DNA of 60,385 nt, from positions 1 to 60,385 of the forward strand of contig JALHFX010000028.1 in NCBI GenBank assembly GCA_022837595.1, read 5' to 3'. Each line of letters opens with the position of its first letter. Within the stretch, counting starts at the first letter, position 1. The position numbers and the translations under genes were made by a program. Below the pieces are notes generated by a model. It was not told the origin of the DNA. It saw only the letters and a list, made by a program, of their open reading frames with translations, and ran no database searches. This document shows positions 58,037-60,385 of the stretch, in pieces. The stretch comes from Propionibacterium sp. (GTDB lineage Bacteria; Actinomycetota; Actinomycetes; Propionibacteriales; Propionibacteriaceae).

Positions 58037-58606
58037 ATGACTGGCGGAACCCTCGACCTGCCTGAAGCCCGATTGACCCTGCGCCGGGCGAGGAGCACTG
58101 ACATCGCGGCCGTCCAGAGCGCATACCGTCGGATTATCGAGCACCTTGGTCAGACCGGGGATCCGGCTCGTTGGCATGCCGTGAACCACCCTGCTCCTGA
58201 GAAGGTGGCGAACTGGATCGAAGCCGGTGAACTCTACGTGGCTGTTGTCTCGCGGTCCGGGGACGAGATCATCGCCGGTGTCGTGGCTTTGGATCACCAC
58301 GCTCCGACTGGCTACGAGCGGGCTGCCTGGACACGCTCTACCCCTGCCGAAGAGGTTCTCGTCATACATGCACTGGGTGTGGTTCCAGTATTCCTACGCA
58401 AGGGTGTCGCGCAATTCCTCGTCCGTTCGGCCCTCGAGATCGCCGAGGAGCAGGGCTGCACGAGTGTGCGCCTGGACACCTACGCAAGTAATAAGCCTGC
58501 TCACGAGCTCTACACCCGGTGCGGTTTCACCAACCTCGGCCTCCACAGCCTCGACTACGAAGGCATTGATCTCGACTCGTTCTACCTCTTCGAATACCTG
58601 CTTTGA
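58037..58606 (+). CDS. GNAT family N-acetyltransferase
   Basis: A 189-residue protein. It opens TLRRARSTDIAAVQSAYRR. The acetyl-CoA site is ALGVVPVFLRKGVAQFLVRS (R/Q-x2-G-x-G/A like: RKGVA) about residue 120, followed by EEQGCTSVRLDTYASNKPAH and LYTRCGFTNLG, the usual GNAT C-terminal strand motif. It modifies an unknown amine. Divergent from mgtE across 245 bp, leaderless-type promoter. Confidence 0.85.
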   Translation: MTGGTLDLPEARLTLRRARSTDIAAVQSAYRRIIEHLGQTGDPARWHAVNHPAPEKVANWIEAGELYVAVVSRSGDEIIAGVVALDHHAPTGYERAAWTRSTPAEEVLVIHALGVVPVFLRKGVAQFLVRSALEIAEEQGCTSVRLDTYASNKPAHELYTRCGFTNLGLHSLDYEGIDLDSFYLFEYLL

Positions 58607-58712
58607 ACCCGCGCTGTTTTGAAAGGAAGCCGGTTCTCCCAATCGGATGCGAATCGTTCTCAGAAGCGTAGAGTGGAGAGAACAGACCGGCATGCGTTCC
58701 GAGGAGATCAAG

Positions 58713-59600
58713 ATGAACACTGAACAAGCCGAGCGGATGAAGTCTGGGCATGGTTTCATCGCTGCACTCGATCAAAGCGGTGGTAGCACGCCCAAAGCAC
58801 TCCGGCTCTACGGCATCAAGGACGACAGCTATAGCAACGAGACCGAGATGTTCGATCTCGTCCACGCCATGCGAGAGCGGATCGTCACCAGCCCCGCCTT
58901 CAGCGGCGACAAGATTCTCGGCGCGATCCTCTTCGAGCGGACGATGGACCGCGACTTCGCTGGCCAACCCGCAGCCGACTATCTCTGGGAGACCAAGCAC
59001 GTCATCCCCTTCCTCAAGATCGACAAGGGTCTGCACGAGGAAACCAATGGCGTCCAGCTGATGAAGCCGAACCCCGGCCTGGACGATCTGCTCGCACGCG
59101 CAAAATCTGCCCACATCTTCGGCACGAAGATGCGTTCGGTCATTCAGAGCGCCAATGTCGTGGGCATCGCGCAGATCGTGGCCCAACAATTCGAGATAGC
59201 CCGGCAGATCGCGGCCGCAGGTCTCGTGCCGATCATCGAGCCGGAAGTCAATATCTCTGCCCCGGACAAAGCCGCTAGCGAGGAGATCCTCTTTGACGAG
59301 ATCACCAAGCATCTCGCTGTAGAACCCTTCCCGCTACCGGTGATGTTTAAGCTGACGATCCCGAGCGTCGACGATCTATATGCCCCACTGGTTGCGAATC
59401 CCGCCGTGCTGCGCGTGGTCGCGCTTTCGGGTGGATACAGCCGTGAAGAAGCCAACGAGAGACTGGCCCGCAATCACGGCCTTATCGCCAGCTTCTCGCG
59501 CGCATTGACCGAGGGCCTCTCGGTCTCCCAGAGCGACGAGGAATTCAACTCGATGTTGGCATCGTCGATCGACTCGATCTATCAGGCCTCCCTGACCTGA
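58713..59600 (+). CDS. Class I fructose-bisphosphate aldolase
   Basis: A 295-residue Schiff-base aldolase: GHGFIAALDQSGGSTPKAL at the N-terminus, VIPFLKIDKGL, GTKMRSVI, GLVPIIEPEVNI and PVMFKLTIPS carrying the Schiff-base Lys, then ALSGGYSREEANERL binding phosphate. It cleaves fructose 1,6-bisphosphate to triose phosphates. Together with the tandem PFK it suggests an active Embden-Meyerhof route. ATG 58713 (MNTEQAERMKSG) is chosen over 58647: GAGGAGA lies 6 nt before it. A hairpin terminator follows the stop. Confidence 0.93.
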   Translation: MNTEQAERMKSGHGFIAALDQSGGSTPKALRLYGIKDDSYSNETEMFDLVHAMRERIVTSPAFSGDKILGAILFERTMDRDFAGQPAADYLWETKHVIPFLKIDKGLHEETNGVQLMKPNPGLDDLLARAKSAHIFGTKMRSVIQSANVVGIAQIVAQQFEIARQIAAAGLVPIIEPEVNISAPDKAASEEILFDEITKHLAVEPFPLPVMFKLTIPSVDDLYAPLVANPAVLRVVALSGGYSREEANERLARNHGLIASFSRALTEGLSVSQSDEEFNSMLASSIDSIYQASLT

Positions 59601-59617
59601 TCGCGTGGCTTTACGCT

Positions 59618-59658
59618 ATGACCGCCTGGGCCGGGGATAACCCGACCCAGGCGGTCAT
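59618..59658 (+). terminator. Aldolase terminator hairpin
   Basis: Arms 59618-59630 (ATGACCGCCTGGG) and 59646-59658 (CCCAGGCGGTCAT) are perfectly complementary over 13 bp, loop 15 nt, 18 nt after the stop. No long U-tract. Confidence 0.7.
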
Positions 59659-59827
59659 CACGTCCAGAGCGGTTACTTCGGGTCTCTCGATACGGCTTCG
59701 AAAAAACCCGGTGAGCTCGTCATTGCGGCGGTCTGCGCCGAGGCGTGATCTGTGGTTCGTCATCTCTACTAGTCAGATCAACTAACCACTACTTGATCAC
59801 GCGCTATATGTTGATCTGCTTCATTTA

Positions 59828-60178
59828 CTAGAGTTGCGTATACAAGATCAGAACCCGGCTTGGTTCGAGTAGCACAAGTGCGGCATAGCGAGTTCTGAAC
59901 CTGCCAGCTACGCCGGCAAATCCCCCCGACTGCGTTATCAACTCCTGGATGGGATCTCGGTACGTGTCATGAATGCAGATCCGCCGCACCATGTGGACCG
60001 AGCCATGCTCGAGAATTCGAACAACCAAATTGTCAATCTCTTCACAGGAAAACTGCGGCCGTATGGTTTTGTGAACGTTCTGCTCGTATCCTGCACAGAT
60101 TTGCTTCACGCGTGCAGATGATCCCACTCGTAAGGACGCCCCGACGATGAATCGCACCGGGGCAAACCCGGCCAACAC
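59828..60178 (-). CDS. Hypothetical protein, possibly real
   Basis: A 116-residue frame from GTG 60178 (in the left arm of the inverted repeat) to 59828, reading EEIDNLVVRILEHGSVHMVR near the middle. No domain is recognised. Codon use (ATA, AGA, TTG, ATT) is less GC-rich than in the neighbours, which suggests acquired DNA or a non-gene. The sequence between it and the aldolase terminator is empty. Confidence 0.3.
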   Translation of the reverse strand: MLAGFAPVRFIVGASLRVGSSARVKQICAGYEQNVHKTIRPQFSCEEIDNLVVRILEHGSVHMVRRICIHDTYRDPIQELITQSGGFAGVAGRFRTRYAALVLLEPSRVLILYTQL

Positions 60179-60258
60179 CCGTCAGTGGTCCCCAGATGCC
60201 TGTTCGCTGACGAAAGTGAGTCTGTAAAGCGATCTGGGGACCAGTCACGGGTGTTGGC
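60171..60258. repeat. Large inverted repeat with divergent starts
   Basis: Arms 60171-60197 and 60232-60258 are complementary over 27 bp with two mismatches (GCCAACACCCGT...CCCCAGAT against its reverse complement), loop 34 nt. Each arm contains GTGTTGGC reading outward, which is the start (GTG) of the divergent frames on both sides. It may be an operator-promoter duplication, a mobile-element end pair or a MITE. Confidence 0.6.
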
Positions 60259-60385
60259 GTGCGAGCAACGAGCCCGAACCGGCCCTACAACGTTCGTGCC
60301 CCGCGAGCTCGAGGACTTCGTCGGCCTTGCCGAAGCACTCACCGCCATCGACGCCGTCCTCGAGGACGAAAGCCTCTCCGCACAG
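60251..60385 (+). CDS. Unidentified protein, 3' truncated by the window end
   Basis: From GTG 60251, in the right arm of the inverted repeat, the frame reads VLACEQRARTGPTTFVPREL then EDFVGLAEALTAIDAVLEDE and continues past the edge. The amphipathic, acidic character of the second part looks like real coding sequence. Family not recognisable from 45 residues. Confidence 0.4.
   Translation, partial: MLACEQRARTGPTTFVPRELEDFVGLAEALTAIDAVLEDESLSAQ

Noticed and set aside
1..60385. CRISPR array, rRNA operon or intact prophage
   Set aside because: No regularly spaced direct repeats, rRNA signatures, or phage structural genes were found anywhere in the window.

Overview
The window looks like chromosome from a high-GC Gram-positive bacterium (Actinomycetota, plausibly a facultatively anaerobic member of the Propionibacteriales). 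Supporting signs are mycothiol-type genes (an MshA-like glycosyltransferase next to an MshB-like deacetylase), a DUF222/HNH protein, a DUF5318-ponA-GT87 block arranged as in mycobacteria, an LpdA-type quinone reductase, glutamine-dependent NAD synthetase of mycobacterial length, and many genes whose -10 box sits 6-7 nt before the start codon (leaderless mRNAs). No rRNA, CRISPR array, intact transposase or intact integrase is visible; the one RNA gene found is tRNA-Ala(UGC).

Layout. 1-4.05 kb: 3' part of an SF2 helicase fused to a sigma-70 factor, then a DUF222-HNH protein. 4.03-12.45 kb: a very large 2-hydroxyacyl-CoA dehydratase activase-like protein on the minus strand, with two palindromic operators in its promoter and a divergent TetR gene; then an FAD oxidoreductase and an acyl-CoA synthetase that lacks its A10 lysine motif. 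12.5-28.5 kb: mostly housekeeping genes: PRPP synthetase-like, MshB-like and MshA-like proteins, hexose-6-P mutarotase, NadE, LpdA, IlvE, a tandem-duplicated eukaryote-like 6-phosphofructokinase, an AAA ATPase, a lone CBM48 protein, a small GNAT, a GH13 glycosidase, a TetR regulator and a PfkB kinase. 28.5-33.8 kb (minus): envelope block of DUF5318, class A PBP, GT87 and PIG-V-like mannosyltransferases.

33.9-43.1 kb is an accessory island beginning at tRNA-Ala. It holds relics of a serine recombinase, an HsdM subunit and an AlbA-type regulator. Its intact cargo is an LD-carboxypeptidase, a PIN/HTH toxin-antitoxin pair, an MntA/HepT pair, two CPBP membrane proteases, a TetR repressor with a tandem palindromic operator and a membrane protein. 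Four diverged copies of one hairpin-rich repeat separate these modules. In each copy the repeat covers the 5' end of the same small HTH reading frame, and in three of the four it breaks at the same codon. This cassette-like layout is the most unusual DNA-level structure here.

43.1-60.4 kb: a P-type ATPase homologue that has lost its phosphorylation aspartate, an orphan D12-class DNA methyltransferase, a wHTH/4-TM pair with a clear operator, a translationally coupled operon of DASS anion transporter, CNBD-histidine kinase and response regulator, a benzoylformate decarboxylase-like enzyme followed by a frameshifted CPA2 antiporter, an MFS exporter, MgtE, a GNAT and class I fructose-bisphosphate aldolase. 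The right edge carries a 27-bp inverted repeat from which two reading frames diverge.

Central metabolism (PFK, aldolase, mutarotase, GH13, CBM48, PfkB, NadE, PRPP synthetase) fits a sugar-fermenting organism with glycogen-type reserves. The helicase-sigma fusion, the pseudo-P-type ATPase, the tandem PFK and the repeat-bounded island are the items best worth following up.
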